Assembly (NCBI GenBank): GCA_001769275.1
Contig: MEOQ01000014.1
Coordinates: 1 to 64,000 of the forward strand
Length of the DNA stretch: 64,000 nt
Direction of reading: 5' to 3'
Source of the DNA: Bacteroidetes bacterium GWF2_43_63
GTDB taxonomy: Bacteria; Bacteroidota; Bacteroidia; Bacteroidales; DTU049
Part shown: positions 1 through 8,112 of the stretch, one piece after another
Position numbering within the stretch: the stretch's first letter is position 1
How the letters are laid out: every line of letters starts with the position of its first letter
The notes under the pieces: model-generated
What the model was told of the DNA's origin: nothing
The model's input: only the letters and a program-made list of their open reading frames with translations
The model's database searches: none
Translations under genes and position numbers: made by a program

Positions 1-31
1 ATTCCTAAAACAATACTGACGTCCGGAGGAT

Positions 32-217
32 GTCAAACAATAATAGCATCCGGCTTTAGCCGGATGTAAAAAAGCACAAAAACAGGACCCTGACAAGGTC
101 CAATCCACCTGTTTTTAAAACACATTGTTTCAATATTTCGTTTTATTCGACCTCTCCGAGGTCGGTTTTTATTCTATCTTTTACCCGGCCAGAATGGCCG
201 GGCTATTATTGTTTGAC
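32..217. repeat. Hairpin cluster bounded by a perfect 16-bp inverted repeat
   Basis: The sequence GTCAAACAATAATAGC at 32-47 recurs as its exact reverse complement at 202-217. Each copy is joined to a strong GC-rich hairpin: 47-54 pairs with 59-66 around a TTTA loop, and CCCGGCC at 184-190 pairs with GGCCGGG at 196-202. Both hairpins lead into the same T-rich tail CTATTATTGTTTGAC, one on each strand, so they may be two outward-facing terminator-like units. Between them lie a hairpin with arms 78-86 and 108-116 and a terminator at 148-170. No gene is seen in 1-438 apart from the end of gldN at 439, and 240-385 holds nothing I recognise. Confidence 0.6.
148..175 (+). terminator. Rho-independent terminator, plus strand
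   Basis: CGACCTC (148-154) and GAGGTCG (158-164) form a 7-bp stem with a 3-base loop, followed by GTTTTTATTC. It would end a plus-strand transcript entering from outside the window, since no plus-strand gene precedes it here. Confidence 0.55.
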
Positions 218-385
218 CTGCGCTGCAGGTCAGGAAAAATCCATAGTAATCAATTACTCGTTTCTATTTGTCTCATTGAATACCTTCCTCAAAAATTTAC
301 TTAAAAACATGGGTGTCCCAGTGGCGAAGTCAGGAAAAATTGGAATGCAGCACGCCTTTGGTATGGCTGCAACTTCAATTTGGGA

Positions 386-418
386 TAAAAAAAAGCTGCC
401 CCCAAAAGAGAGCAGCTT
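386..418 (-). terminator. Rho-independent terminator of the T9SS operon
   Basis: On the minus strand AAGCTGC (418-412) pairs with GCAGCTT (399-393), followed by a run of eight T (394-387). It lies about 20 bp past the gldN stop codon and is the likely end of the porP-gldKLMN transcript. Confidence 0.8.
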
Positions 419-438
419 AATATTAAAATCGCTGAATT

Positions 439-1281
439 TTAGAATTCCCAGAGATCGTGTTCGAACACAAAGGTGTCGTTTTCAATTCTTTCACTCTCCA
501 GCAATGCGTCAAGGTTTGCAGCATATGACACGATATATCTATCGTACACATTTGTTTCCTTAATAACATAGCTACCAAAAAGGCGTTTGAAGAACCAGTC
601 ATCATAAGTCAGGCGCTGACCATCGTTGAAGCGGTTAAAAACCTCGTTTTTAACAAGCACATTGCGTGCTTCCGGAAAATAGATCCAGAAATCGGCACGA
701 GTACCTTTAAGGTTTCCTTCAAGGTCATATTCCTCGCGAAGCGGGCAAATACCAAGTATTCGGCATTCGATTACAGAACGCTGTCTGTCGAATATCCAGT
801 CCTCTTTCACGCGAAACATAGTGACAGAGGCAACGTCGAACGGAGTTGGAATAATTGTATCAGGCAACTGCTCCCCAGTAAATGGGTCGAATCGGTCCTT
901 CAAAGTGTCTATCTTGACAAGAACAGCTTTTACTTCTTCGGGCGACATCGGAGATTTGAATTCATCGTCTACAGCTCCGTAAGCAGTAATACTGTTTTCT
1001 TCAATCCCTTTGAGAATAGAACTCATGAGACTGATACGGCCGTTGGTTGGTTGAATAGGATAATAGAGTGGATGATTGATTTTCTCACGAAGATCAATGA
1101 CCCGCCAGACACGTTTTGCAAAGAAAACATCGGCTTTCCGAAGGTGCGGATACGGAACCGCAACACGGTCAGGATAGTACTCCTTGTCCCAGACTCTGTC
1201 CGGAGGAGTATCAAATACCTGAGCCAGAGATGCGAGGGTAAACCCAAGCATTACAACCACAGAGACAAACAGCGTTTTCAT
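439..1281 (-). CDS. gldN: T9SS/gliding motility protein GldN (PorN)
   Basis: GldN/PorN is a periplasmic component of the type IX secretion system and gliding apparatus. In the family it forms a large ring with the lipoprotein GldK under the outer membrane. The 280-residue product has a signal peptide of about 20 residues ending in ASLAQ, followed by the family's start (FDTPPDRVWDKEYY) and aromatic-rich blocks such as DFWIYFPEARNV and LTYDDWFFKRLFGSYV. It is the last gene of a minus-strand run porP-gldK-gldL-gldM-gldN. The gap to gldM is 10 bp and a terminator follows 20 bp past the stop. Length and gene order both match the family, so the assignment is firm. Confidence 0.95.
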   Translation of the reverse strand: MKTLFVSVVVMLGFTLASLAQVFDTPPDRVWDKEYYPDRVAVPYPHLRKADVFFAKRVWRVIDLREKINHPLYYPIQPTNGRISLMSSILKGIEENSITAYGAVDDEFKSPMSPEEVKAVLVKIDTLKDRFDPFTGEQLPDTIIPTPFDVASVTMFRVKEDWIFDRQRSVIECRILGICPLREEYDLEGNLKGTRADFWIYFPEARNVLVKNEVFNRFNDGQRLTYDDWFFKRLFGSYVIKETNVYDRYIVSYAANLDALLESERIENDTFVFEHDLWEF

Positions 1282-1291
1282 AATTCAATCT

Positions 1292-2935
1292 TTATTGAGT
1301 GATTCTAATTGTAACAGATCCGATCTGCTTATTTCCGGTTGGGCCGGCCGCAACGATGTCTTCAACCCAGAAACGGTCACCACGACGCGAATTCTGAATC
1401 ATAGTTTTCATTGGAGCACTCAGCATATAACCCTGTCCGGCCATATTGATAAGGTCACCAGCAGCATTCTTATAAACAAATTGATAAGATACGACAGTGT
1501 ACCTAAGGTCAAAATCGAAATTCTCGAGAACTGCCAACACATATGGAGATCCCAGGATTTCAGCTTTCGTGAAGTTTCCTGAAATTTTGTTGGCCACTTT
1601 TGGAATTGGTGTTGGGATAGGTTTTACACGAAATTTAGTCGATCCCATCGGACGTGAACTTCCGTCCATGTCTGCTGAAACATTGATAACAGCTTCGGCG
1701 CCACCAGTCACACGGACATTGTATTTTCCGCCACCGGTCGGGCTCATGGAACCATTTGAAATGCTCGCGCGAACTTTTTCGTTTGCAACACCAGGAACTG
1801 AAACAGTTACAGGGTTGTCAACACCAATATAAAAAACGTTCATCTTGTCTGCAGAAACAGTAGCAGAAGGCTGAGCAACAAAATATGATGCATTGAACGG
1901 GTATTTTGTTGTCACACCATTTCTGGATGTAACTTCAATAACACCACCATACTTTTGTTCGCCAATGGAACCAGCCCCCACTTTGTAAATACCAACACCA
2001 TCTTTACCTTCAATAGTGGTGACATTTCCAGCCACTTCATTAGTAATGGTATCAGCACTTGAACCAAGAAGAATCGTTGGCTGCGTTTTTGAATCATATG
2101 CAGCAACAAATATTTCCGCTTCGTATTCGCTACCAGTTAATACATAATTGCTTTTCGCAATAACCTTTGCTTCTACTTTATCAAAAGAAAATCCTTCAGC
2201 ATCAATCATAGCGTACAACTGTGCTACAACGTCAGCTTCAGCATTTCTGACTTCCAGGATGGTTTTGTTGAGAATAACAACATCGGCTGCCAAAATGGTG
2301 TGATAGAAATTGGTTACCTGCCAGCTGGCAGTACCTTCGCCAGAAACAGTAGGAAAATCTTTCTCGACTTCAAGTCCAAGATTCACATTCTTAGCGTATT
2401 TTGGTCCAAGAAGATCGGTCATCTTTTTCTTGAATGCTACGATTTTTTCCTTTAATTCTCCAACTTTCGTCCCGGCTTCGCCTTTATCAGAATCACCGAA
2501 GAAGTAGCGATGAGGTATATCATAATTGTCTTTGCCGTTTATATCAGCCAGAAAGCTTTTGCCGTCTTTAAGAGCACCTTGCTCCAATGCTTTGATTTCT
2601 TCAGGCGTTTTAGCTTCAACAAGCCCGATGATATCCCATTTCACCTGCTCAATAAAAGCGACCAGAGCGTCGGCTTCTTTCTGCACAGACAGCGCCTTAT
2701 CATAGTTTTCCTTGACTTTGCCAGGAGTCAAAGCATAGGCCTGCTTAAACATAGTGTAGTTTCCATCAACCTTCGCCTTGAAAATGCGATTGGTTTCGAC
2801 GATGCTGTCGTTCACCACTGTGAATGCCTGCAAAATATCTTTCGATACGTTGAGAGCAAGCATAGCGGTCAACACCAGATACATCATCGAAATCATTCGC
2901 TGACGCGGGGTTTCCGGACAATTCTTTGATCCCAT
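1292..2935 (-). CDS. gldM: T9SS motor protein GldM (PorM)
   Basis: GldM/PorM is an inner-membrane protein whose single N-terminal helix sits inside the GldL pentamer. Its periplasmic domains reach toward the GldK/GldN ring and pass on work powered by proton flow. The 547-residue product starts with a short polar segment (PRQRMISMMYLVLTAMLALN) that holds the family's conserved Arg (R11) just before the one membrane helix. The rest is a long periplasmic part with helical then beta-rich domains, ending in FWVEDIVAAGPTGNKQIG. The length is close to characterised GldM/PorM proteins (just over 500 residues). It lies 10 bp before gldN and 41 bp after gldL. Confidence 0.96.
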   Translation of the reverse strand: MGSKNCPETPRQRMISMMYLVLTAMLALNVSKDILQAFTVVNDSIVETNRIFKAKVDGNYTMFKQAYALTPGKVKENYDKALSVQKEADALVAFIEQVKWDIIGLVEAKTPEEIKALEQGALKDGKSFLADINGKDNYDIPHRYFFGDSDKGEAGTKVGELKEKIVAFKKKMTDLLGPKYAKNVNLGLEVEKDFPTVSGEGTASWQVTNFYHTILAADVVILNKTILEVRNAEADVVAQLYAMIDAEGFSFDKVEAKVIAKSNYVLTGSEYEAEIFVAAYDSKTQPTILLGSSADTITNEVAGNVTTIEGKDGVGIYKVGAGSIGEQKYGGVIEVTSRNGVTTKYPFNASYFVAQPSATVSADKMNVFYIGVDNPVTVSVPGVANEKVRASISNGSMSPTGGGKYNVRVTGGAEAVINVSADMDGSSRPMGSTKFRVKPIPTPIPKVANKISGNFTKAEILGSPYVLAVLENFDFDLRYTVVSYQFVYKNAAGDLINMAGQGYMLSAPMKTMIQNSRRGDRFWVEDIVAAGPTGNKQIGSVTIRITQ

Positions 2936-2976
2936 AAATTACCCTTTCTTTAAATGATTAGACAATATACCTTATA

Positions 2977-4029
2977 TTACTTGTTGAGGTTAACATTCAT
3001 TGCAGAAAGCATGTTGCCATAAACGGTGTTGAGGGCAGCAAGATTTTTCGACAGAACGTTTGCCTGATCTTTGTAAGAACTCAGAGCGCCCATTGTCTGA
3101 TTAACATTTTCGACAAAAGCACCGAGACTTTCCTGCATAGCATTGGCTTTTTCAACCTGTACATTGGCACCCTGCAGCTGCAATTCATAAACTGCATTGA
3201 GCGCTGACAGGTTTTTAGTAATACGCTGGATCTGGTCACCATAGGATTTTCCATCCACTGCACTGAAATCAATAGCTTCAGCTGATTTGGTGAGTGATTC
3301 AGCGCTCGAGGTATATTTCTGAGCGAGAGCGTGAGCAGCATTGGTAGCACCTTTAATACTATTCACATATTCTTCGGTTGCAGCAACATCAGTGTTGATT
3401 GCATTGGCAACTGCCTTGAATGAACCAGCAGTTTCGTTGGCATTGTTAGCAGCAGCTTTAACAGTTTCAACAAATTCATCATTAACACCTACAGTTTTGC
3501 TGAGTGAGTGAGCTGTTTTGTCATAAACATCTTTCAGACCTGAAACGCTTGTTGCAGCAGCACCAAGATTGGTTACAAAACCATCGGTAGCAGCAGCGGC
3601 GTCAGCAACACCTGAAAGTTTTCCAGCATTTACGCTGAGATTTTTCATTCCTTCACCAAGACTTGAAATAAGTTCAGGACCGATCTTGGCATCAGCAAGC
3701 ATTTGGTCAAGTTCCTGTGTCACAGTTTTTCCGGTAGCATCGGATTTTCTTGGCTCCCAGCCGAGTTTTTCAGCTTCTTCGGGGTGATAAATTCCCCAAA
3801 GTTCAGGATAAACAAGACTCCAGTCCGGTTCAACGTGCATTGGTTCAAAAGCAGACGCAAAGAAAATGAGAGCTTCGGTACCCATACCAATCAAAAGCAT
3901 GAGACCAGCACCAGGATAGTGCATAATTTTAAACAGAGCACCTAGGATTACAAGTGCTGCGCCCCAGCCATAAAGCTTAGACATGAAGTTTTTGTACCCT
4001 TTACTTTCAACAATTTGTTTAATACCCAT
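2977..4029 (-). CDS. gldL: T9SS motor protein GldL (PorL)
   Basis: GldL/PorL forms the inner-membrane pentameric stator of the T9SS and gliding motor. Two membrane helices lie at about residues 22-38 and 41-61. The second carries the conserved membrane glutamate, E52 in GMGTEALIFFASAFEP, which is implicated in proton flow in studied homologues. The product has 350 residues, longer than short GldL forms of roughly 215. The extra length is a Ala/Asn/Ser-rich, probably coiled-coil cytoplasmic tail with many heptad-like repeats from about residue 105 on. The tail resembles the long PorL type. The gene lies between gldK and gldM in the T9SS operon. Confidence 0.95.
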   Translation of the reverse strand: MGIKQIVESKGYKNFMSKLYGWGAALVILGALFKIMHYPGAGLMLLIGMGTEALIFFASAFEPMHVEPDWSLVYPELWGIYHPEEAEKLGWEPRKSDATGKTVTQELDQMLADAKIGPELISSLGEGMKNLSVNAGKLSGVADAAAATDGFVTNLGAAATSVSGLKDVYDKTAHSLSKTVGVNDEFVETVKAAANNANETAGSFKAVANAINTDVAATEEYVNSIKGATNAAHALAQKYTSSAESLTKSAEAIDFSAVDGKSYGDQIQRITKNLSALNAVYELQLQGANVQVEKANAMQESLGAFVENVNQTMGALSSYKDQANVLSKNLAALNTVYGNMLSAMNVNLNK

Positions 4030-4079
4030 AACCTGTTTTTTAAAAAATTTGACTTGTTGTGATTTTTGACCCTTTGATT

Positions 4080-5456
4080 TTATCTGTAAACATTTGACGA
4101 GCTTGGACCATCACCCTTCATGCGGCCCAAATAAGTCTGAACGTTTCTGAATCCAATATATGATTTACCGGTGTCCTGGAATTCGTACCAGCGTGAGCTG
4201 ACTTCCATAAAGAATCCAATGTCTTTCCATGACCCACCACGAATGACTTTTCTCTTAAGTGCTTCAGGATCAGTGTCTTTTGCTTCATAAGAATAGTCCA
4301 TATTCAAGTCATGAGCAAACTGATACGCTGATTCATCAAAAGCATTGCTTGACCATTCAGCCACATTTCCTGCCATATCGTACACCCCAAAATCGTTTGG
4401 AGCATAATGTCCAACAACCAGAGTGTGGAAGCCGCCATCATCAGGATAGTTGCCACGTAACGGTTTGTAGTTGCCAAGAAAACATCCATTGGAATTGCGG
4501 ATATACGGACCTCCCCATGGATACTTAGCAAGGTCAAGACCACCACGGGCAGCCCATTCCCATTCGCTTTCAGTTGGCAATCTGAAATCATTAACAATGG
4601 CCTGTCCAATACCTCTCAGATAGTTGTGCAGATACTGTGTTCTCCAGATGGAAAAAGCTCTGGCCTGTTTCCAGTTGACACCCACAACCGGATAATGGTC
4701 GTATGCCGGATGCCAGAAATAGTTCTGAGTCATAGGTTCATTGAACGAATAGGTGAAATCGAACACCCAACACAAAGTATCAGGATATACATTAATAATG
4801 TCGCTCTTAATGAAAACCGAGCGGTCATTATAACCCTGAGGTCTGTTGCGCAATGAAGCGGGATCTTCGCTGCTCTTGATCTGAGCGTCGGTGAGCGGAT
4901 TGCGGAAGTCTTTTCTTGCAGCTGCCTTGAAATCGATCCAGTAATACTGGAAGTTCAGTTTGCGGCTGTCGAATTCCTGGCGACGATAAAATTGCTCGTG
5001 TTCCGGCAGATACATCTGCGAAAGAATTTCGCGAACGGTTTCATCATCATCGTCATACCTCAGTTTGGTTTTCCAATCGAGGTACGGCGGATCCAAATCC
5101 TGACCATACTGGTCCTGAAGGATCAGGTACTCCTCGATTTGTTCGCCGAGTAACTGACGTGCAATGGAGTCACGTACCCAGTTAACAAACTGACGATACT
5201 CATTGTTGGTAATTTCTGTTTCGTCCATATAAAAAGCCTGGACAGACACTGTTTTGGCTGTCTGTAGCTGATTATAAGGTACGTCCTGGTCGTTCTGACC
5301 CATCACATAGCTGCCCATCGGAATGAAAAGCATGCCATACGGATCGGGTTGATACCAAGGTTCGCGATCCTGGACTCCCACCAGATTTCCGCGATCTGAG
5401 GTGTCGCAGCTGGTGATGACCAGAACAAGCAACACTAAAGCTGTCAGGTACTTCAT
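4080..5456 (-). CDS. gldK: T9SS lipoprotein GldK (PorK)
   Basis: GldK/PorK is an outer-membrane lipoprotein with an FGE-sulfatase (formylglycine-generating-enzyme-like) fold that forms the periplasmic ring with GldN. The chosen start gives a 458-residue precursor with a clean lipoprotein signal, MKYLTALVLLVLVITSC, with the lipidated Cys at residue 17. The FGE signatures are present: MGQNDQD near the N-terminus, LPTESEWEWAARGG, and the C-terminal GGSWKD...SYIGFRNV. An upstream in-frame ATG at 5480 adds eight polar residues. I prefer 5456 because a -7 box (TAAATTTG) at 5493-5486 would put the transcript start almost on the upstream ATG, and because the lipoprotein signal is more typical. Confidence 0.94.
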   Translation of the reverse strand: MKYLTALVLLVLVITSCDTSDRGNLVGVQDREPWYQPDPYGMLFIPMGSYVMGQNDQDVPYNQLQTAKTVSVQAFYMDETEITNNEYRQFVNWVRDSIARQLLGEQIEEYLILQDQYGQDLDPPYLDWKTKLRYDDDDETVREILSQMYLPEHEQFYRRQEFDSRKLNFQYYWIDFKAAARKDFRNPLTDAQIKSSEDPASLRNRPQGYNDRSVFIKSDIINVYPDTLCWVFDFTYSFNEPMTQNYFWHPAYDHYPVVGVNWKQARAFSIWRTQYLHNYLRGIGQAIVNDFRLPTESEWEWAARGGLDLAKYPWGGPYIRNSNGCFLGNYKPLRGNYPDDGGFHTLVVGHYAPNDFGVYDMAGNVAEWSSNAFDESAYQFAHDLNMDYSYEAKDTDPEALKRKVIRGGSWKDIGFFMEVSSRWYEFQDTGKSYIGFRNVQTYLGRMKGDGPSSSNVYR

Positions 5457-5485
5457 ATTTAATTGGAGGTTGGACTTCATGGGTG

Positions 5486-5493
5486 CAAATTTA
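5486..5493 (-). promoter_or_regulatory. Candidate -7 box before gldK
   Basis: The minus strand reads TAAATTTG, matching the Bacteroidota TAnnTTTG consensus. No clear TTTG -33 element is visible at the usual spacing. It could give gldKLMN a promoter independent of porP. Confidence 0.35.
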
Positions 5494-5552
5494 ATAAAAC
5501 CTATCTCTTTTTAACGCAGTTTTTATCGCTGAGGTTTCACAAACAAAACTTT

Positions 5553-6554
5553 TTAGAGGAAACGCACATTTCTGTAGCTGTCTGGGGGAATTGTTATGAC
5601 GATTTTAAAGCAATAGTTCAACATGATCTCATGACTACCGCTACTTCGTCCTCCTCCACCCATGGCAGAAGTGGTTACATCGTAGCTATAACCTATGCCC
5701 AGGGTCTCAAGACTTCTGTTTCCGGAATTAATGAAAGGCTGAGCGCCGAGCAAAATTGCAACAGCATCCTGGGTACGATAGCTCAGACCACCCCAGAACT
5801 GACTGTTATAAAACATCAGTGCGTTGATATCGAACTGGGTGCTTGCCAAATCAGATTTAATGAAAACTGAGGGTCTCAGCTCGAACTGAGGATTATTGGG
5901 CAGTTGATACTGATATCCACCAGTAAGGTAATAGTGACGTTTAAGTTGCGGGCTTCCAAGTGTGGTAACGGCAGAGGCAAGATCTGTCTGGCTTTGCATC
6001 AGCTGACTGGAAGACAAACCTGCATAGAAAACACCAGGTTTGTTGTAGTAAGCACCAAAAGAAAGGTCAAATACCATGTCACTCTCAACAGCCTGGCTGT
6101 TAATAAGAGGATCGTTATCGTGAACAGCAACAAACTGTGAAAAATCAATTTTCTTATTCAGAAAACCAGCCATGATGCCTAATCCAAGGGTTCCGCCCTT
6201 AAGAGGCATGCGGTAGGCATATCCGAACTTCACACCAATGTTATCTTCATAGCCGAGTTTATCTTTGTAAACAACCAGCCCAAGACCTCCATGGATCGGG
6301 TCAACATTGCTGTGAAGCGAAAACAACATGGTCTGTGGTGCAACGTTGTTTTCCACATTGTTTACCGTTTCGGTAAATCCCATCCATTGCTGGCGGAAGA
6401 GTGCTGTAGCACAAATGGCGTCGTGACTGCCGGCATAACCGGGATTGATGGCCATCTGATTAAACATGTTTTGAGTAAACTGAGCATCCTGCTGCGCGTT
6501 TGCCGCACCAGAAGCCAGAAATACTAAAAGCAGGAAAAGTAAATTTTTCCTCAT
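5553..6554 (-). CDS. porP: PorP/SprF family outer-membrane protein
   Basis: PorP/SprF proteins are outer-membrane beta-barrels of the T9SS; relatives in gliding bacteria help export or anchor surface adhesins. The start at 6554 gives a 333-residue precursor with a Sec signal peptide (MRKNLLFLLLVFLASGAANA) followed by the family hallmark QDAQFTQNMFNQMAINPGYAGS. Repeated short beta-strand blocks follow and the chain ends in hydrophobic residues, as in barrels. The longer reading frame to 6635 only adds residues that would bury the signal peptide. It is the first gene of the T9SS operon, 72-96 bp before gldK depending on the gldK start. Whether it serves as the core PorP or as a cargo-specific SprF cannot be told from sequence alone. 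Confidence 0.9.
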   Translation of the reverse strand: MRKNLLFLLLVFLASGAANAQQDAQFTQNMFNQMAINPGYAGSHDAICATALFRQQWMGFTETVNNVENNVAPQTMLFSLHSNVDPIHGGLGLVVYKDKLGYEDNIGVKFGYAYRMPLKGGTLGLGIMAGFLNKKIDFSQFVAVHDNDPLINSQAVESDMVFDLSFGAYYNKPGVFYAGLSSSQLMQSQTDLASAVTTLGSPQLKRHYYLTGGYQYQLPNNPQFELRPSVFIKSDLASTQFDINALMFYNSQFWGGLSYRTQDAVAILLGAQPFINSGNRSLETLGIGYSYDVTTSAMGGGGRSSGSHEIMLNYCFKIVITIPPDSYRNVRFL

Positions 6555-6657
6555 AATCAAAAGTTTAGGTTGTCTTACCTTCAAAAAGTGCATAAAGTAA
6601 CGAAGATTTTCTGATATCAGCAACATTTTGTTCATATTTTTTCAAAAGTTTTAAGGC

Positions 6658-6732
6658 TTTAATGAAAATAACTCCGATCGTTTAATGAATATTTTATACT
6701 GCAGAACTTTTTTTTAGTTTCATTTAATGAAT
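6658..6732. promoter_or_regulatory. Three TTTAATGAA direct repeats upstream of the T9SS operon
   Basis: TTTAATGAA occurs at 6658, 6681 and 6723, with the last two matching over ten bases (TTTAATGAAT), in the AT-rich leader of porP. No consensus TAnnTTTG box was found between here and the porP start. The rest of the 385-bp gap (6555-6939) shows nothing I recognise. Confidence 0.3.
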
Positions 6733-6939
6733 GTTTTTTGATTTACCTATTTAAAAGAACCGCATAAGCGACTATTGAACATCGTTTCGGATAACATTGC
6801 AGCACTAAAAGCAAATGAATGTGAATTGCATGACAATACTGTCGTGAAAGCGTTTACTGGTGCAGATTACGAATGTGTATGCCTAATCGTTTCCACATGA
6901 AGAAAAAATCAGCGATAATTTAACATACAAGACATTTTG

Positions 6940-8109
6940 CTACATAAATTTCTGAAATGTCTGCCACCATCGGTCCGGCAGAATCTCCTGCATGGCTTCT
7001 TCATAATCCCGGTAACTGCACGGCACCATATAATGTCTCTCGAATTTCGAGAATAAATTATTTGGACATGAAACTTCCATCCACCAGCGGTCACTTACAG
7101 GACTGCGATAAAACGAAATATCAGACTGTGTTTCGTGCATTGAAACTATGTACTTCATCAATGCCGATTTATTCAAATGCGGGTCGTCGCCTTTGCGGCT
7201 GGCAAAACCATCGATAAAATACCACATCATCTGGGCAGCCAGGTGAGCAGTCATGCCGTCTCTGTCGTTGGCCGGGCACAATTCATAGATTCCTACTGAT
7301 GAGAGTTTTTCGCTCAGGCCGGCATAGCGCATAATCTGACAGGCATCTTCGCCATTAAAACCATTGGGCGATGGAAATGACGATGCCGGACAATCACTGA
7401 TCCGGATAGCTGACATGTCGAAAGAAAGCAGGTCAGCATTGCGTATCAGCGGCTCCGTTTCTGTCATAGCCGATTTTGCCTGACCCAGGCGGGTGCCGTC
7501 GAAAAACAGTTTTTTCATTAAGGCAATGGCTTCCTGCTCAACCATATAGGTCTGATAGCCGAGATTGGAATAATTGAAAAGGAAATTCGGATCTCTGAAA
7601 ATTATTTTATTGAGCCATGATTCATTATGAAAAGCCTCCTCCGATTTACCAATATCAAAGCGGGAATCAACAGAAAGGATGTTGATGATCCGGCCTCTTT
7701 TCTCGTAGGCGAGATAATTAGCATAGGTGAGATCCTGACTGCCGCCCAGCATCAATGGGACAACATTCAATTTCAGTAAAATGCTGACAACCTCGCTCAC
7801 AGCCTCGTAAGTATCATCGACCGACATGCCGGTCTTCAGATTTCCAAGATCAGCTATTGCCACATTGGGAAAATGGTTCTGTAAGGCATAAAAGTAAGGT
7901 CTCACGGCGTCAGCGGCAAATGAGGAGTCACGTTCACTTTGCGAATTGCGGCTTTCCGGCACTCCAAAAATGGCGATCTGAATGTTTTCCGGATCTGGAA
8001 AGACATCACCAAGATTAAATGAAACACCTGCACCAATCTGCCCTGGCAGAAATTTTTCCGGAAACATTGAACTATCAACCGGCTCGAAATACAGCTGCAG
8101 CTCTTCCAT
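6940..8109 (-). CDS. Degenerate arginase/formimidoylglutamase-fold protein
   Basis: The 389-residue product has the layout of the ureohydrolase (arginase, agmatinase, formimidoylglutamase) superfamily, whose members hydrolyse guanidino or formimino groups with two Mn ions. The three metal-binding blocks are recognisable but eroded. The usual GGDHS reads GGSQD, the usual DAHxD reads DSRFD, and the usual SxDxDxxD reads SFDMSAIR. Three metal-binding side chains (two His and one Asp) therefore seem to be missing. A dinuclear Mn enzyme is unlikely; a non-catalytic or altered role is inferred. The gene is 3 bp from topA on the same strand and probably co-transcribed. No histidine-degradation genes are nearby, so I do not call it hutG. 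Confidence 0.75.
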   Translation of the reverse strand: MEELQLYFEPVDSSMFPEKFLPGQIGAGVSFNLGDVFPDPENIQIAIFGVPESRNSQSERDSSFAADAVRPYFYALQNHFPNVAIADLGNLKTGMSVDDTYEAVSEVVSILLKLNVVPLMLGGSQDLTYANYLAYEKRGRIINILSVDSRFDIGKSEEAFHNESWLNKIIFRDPNFLFNYSNLGYQTYMVEQEAIALMKKLFFDGTRLGQAKSAMTETEPLIRNADLLSFDMSAIRISDCPASSFPSPNGFNGEDACQIMRYAGLSEKLSSVGIYELCPANDRDGMTAHLAAQMMWYFIDGFASRKGDDPHLNKSALMKYIVSMHETQSDISFYRSPVSDRWWMEVSCPNNLFSKFERHYMVPCSYRDYEEAMQEILPDRWWQTFQKFM

Positions 8110-8112
8110 CTT

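Noticed and set aside
213-563. Plus-strand frame of 116 codons at the window start
   Set aside because: It runs through hairpins and the gldN terminator and overlaps gldN; no signal, domain or promoter supports it.
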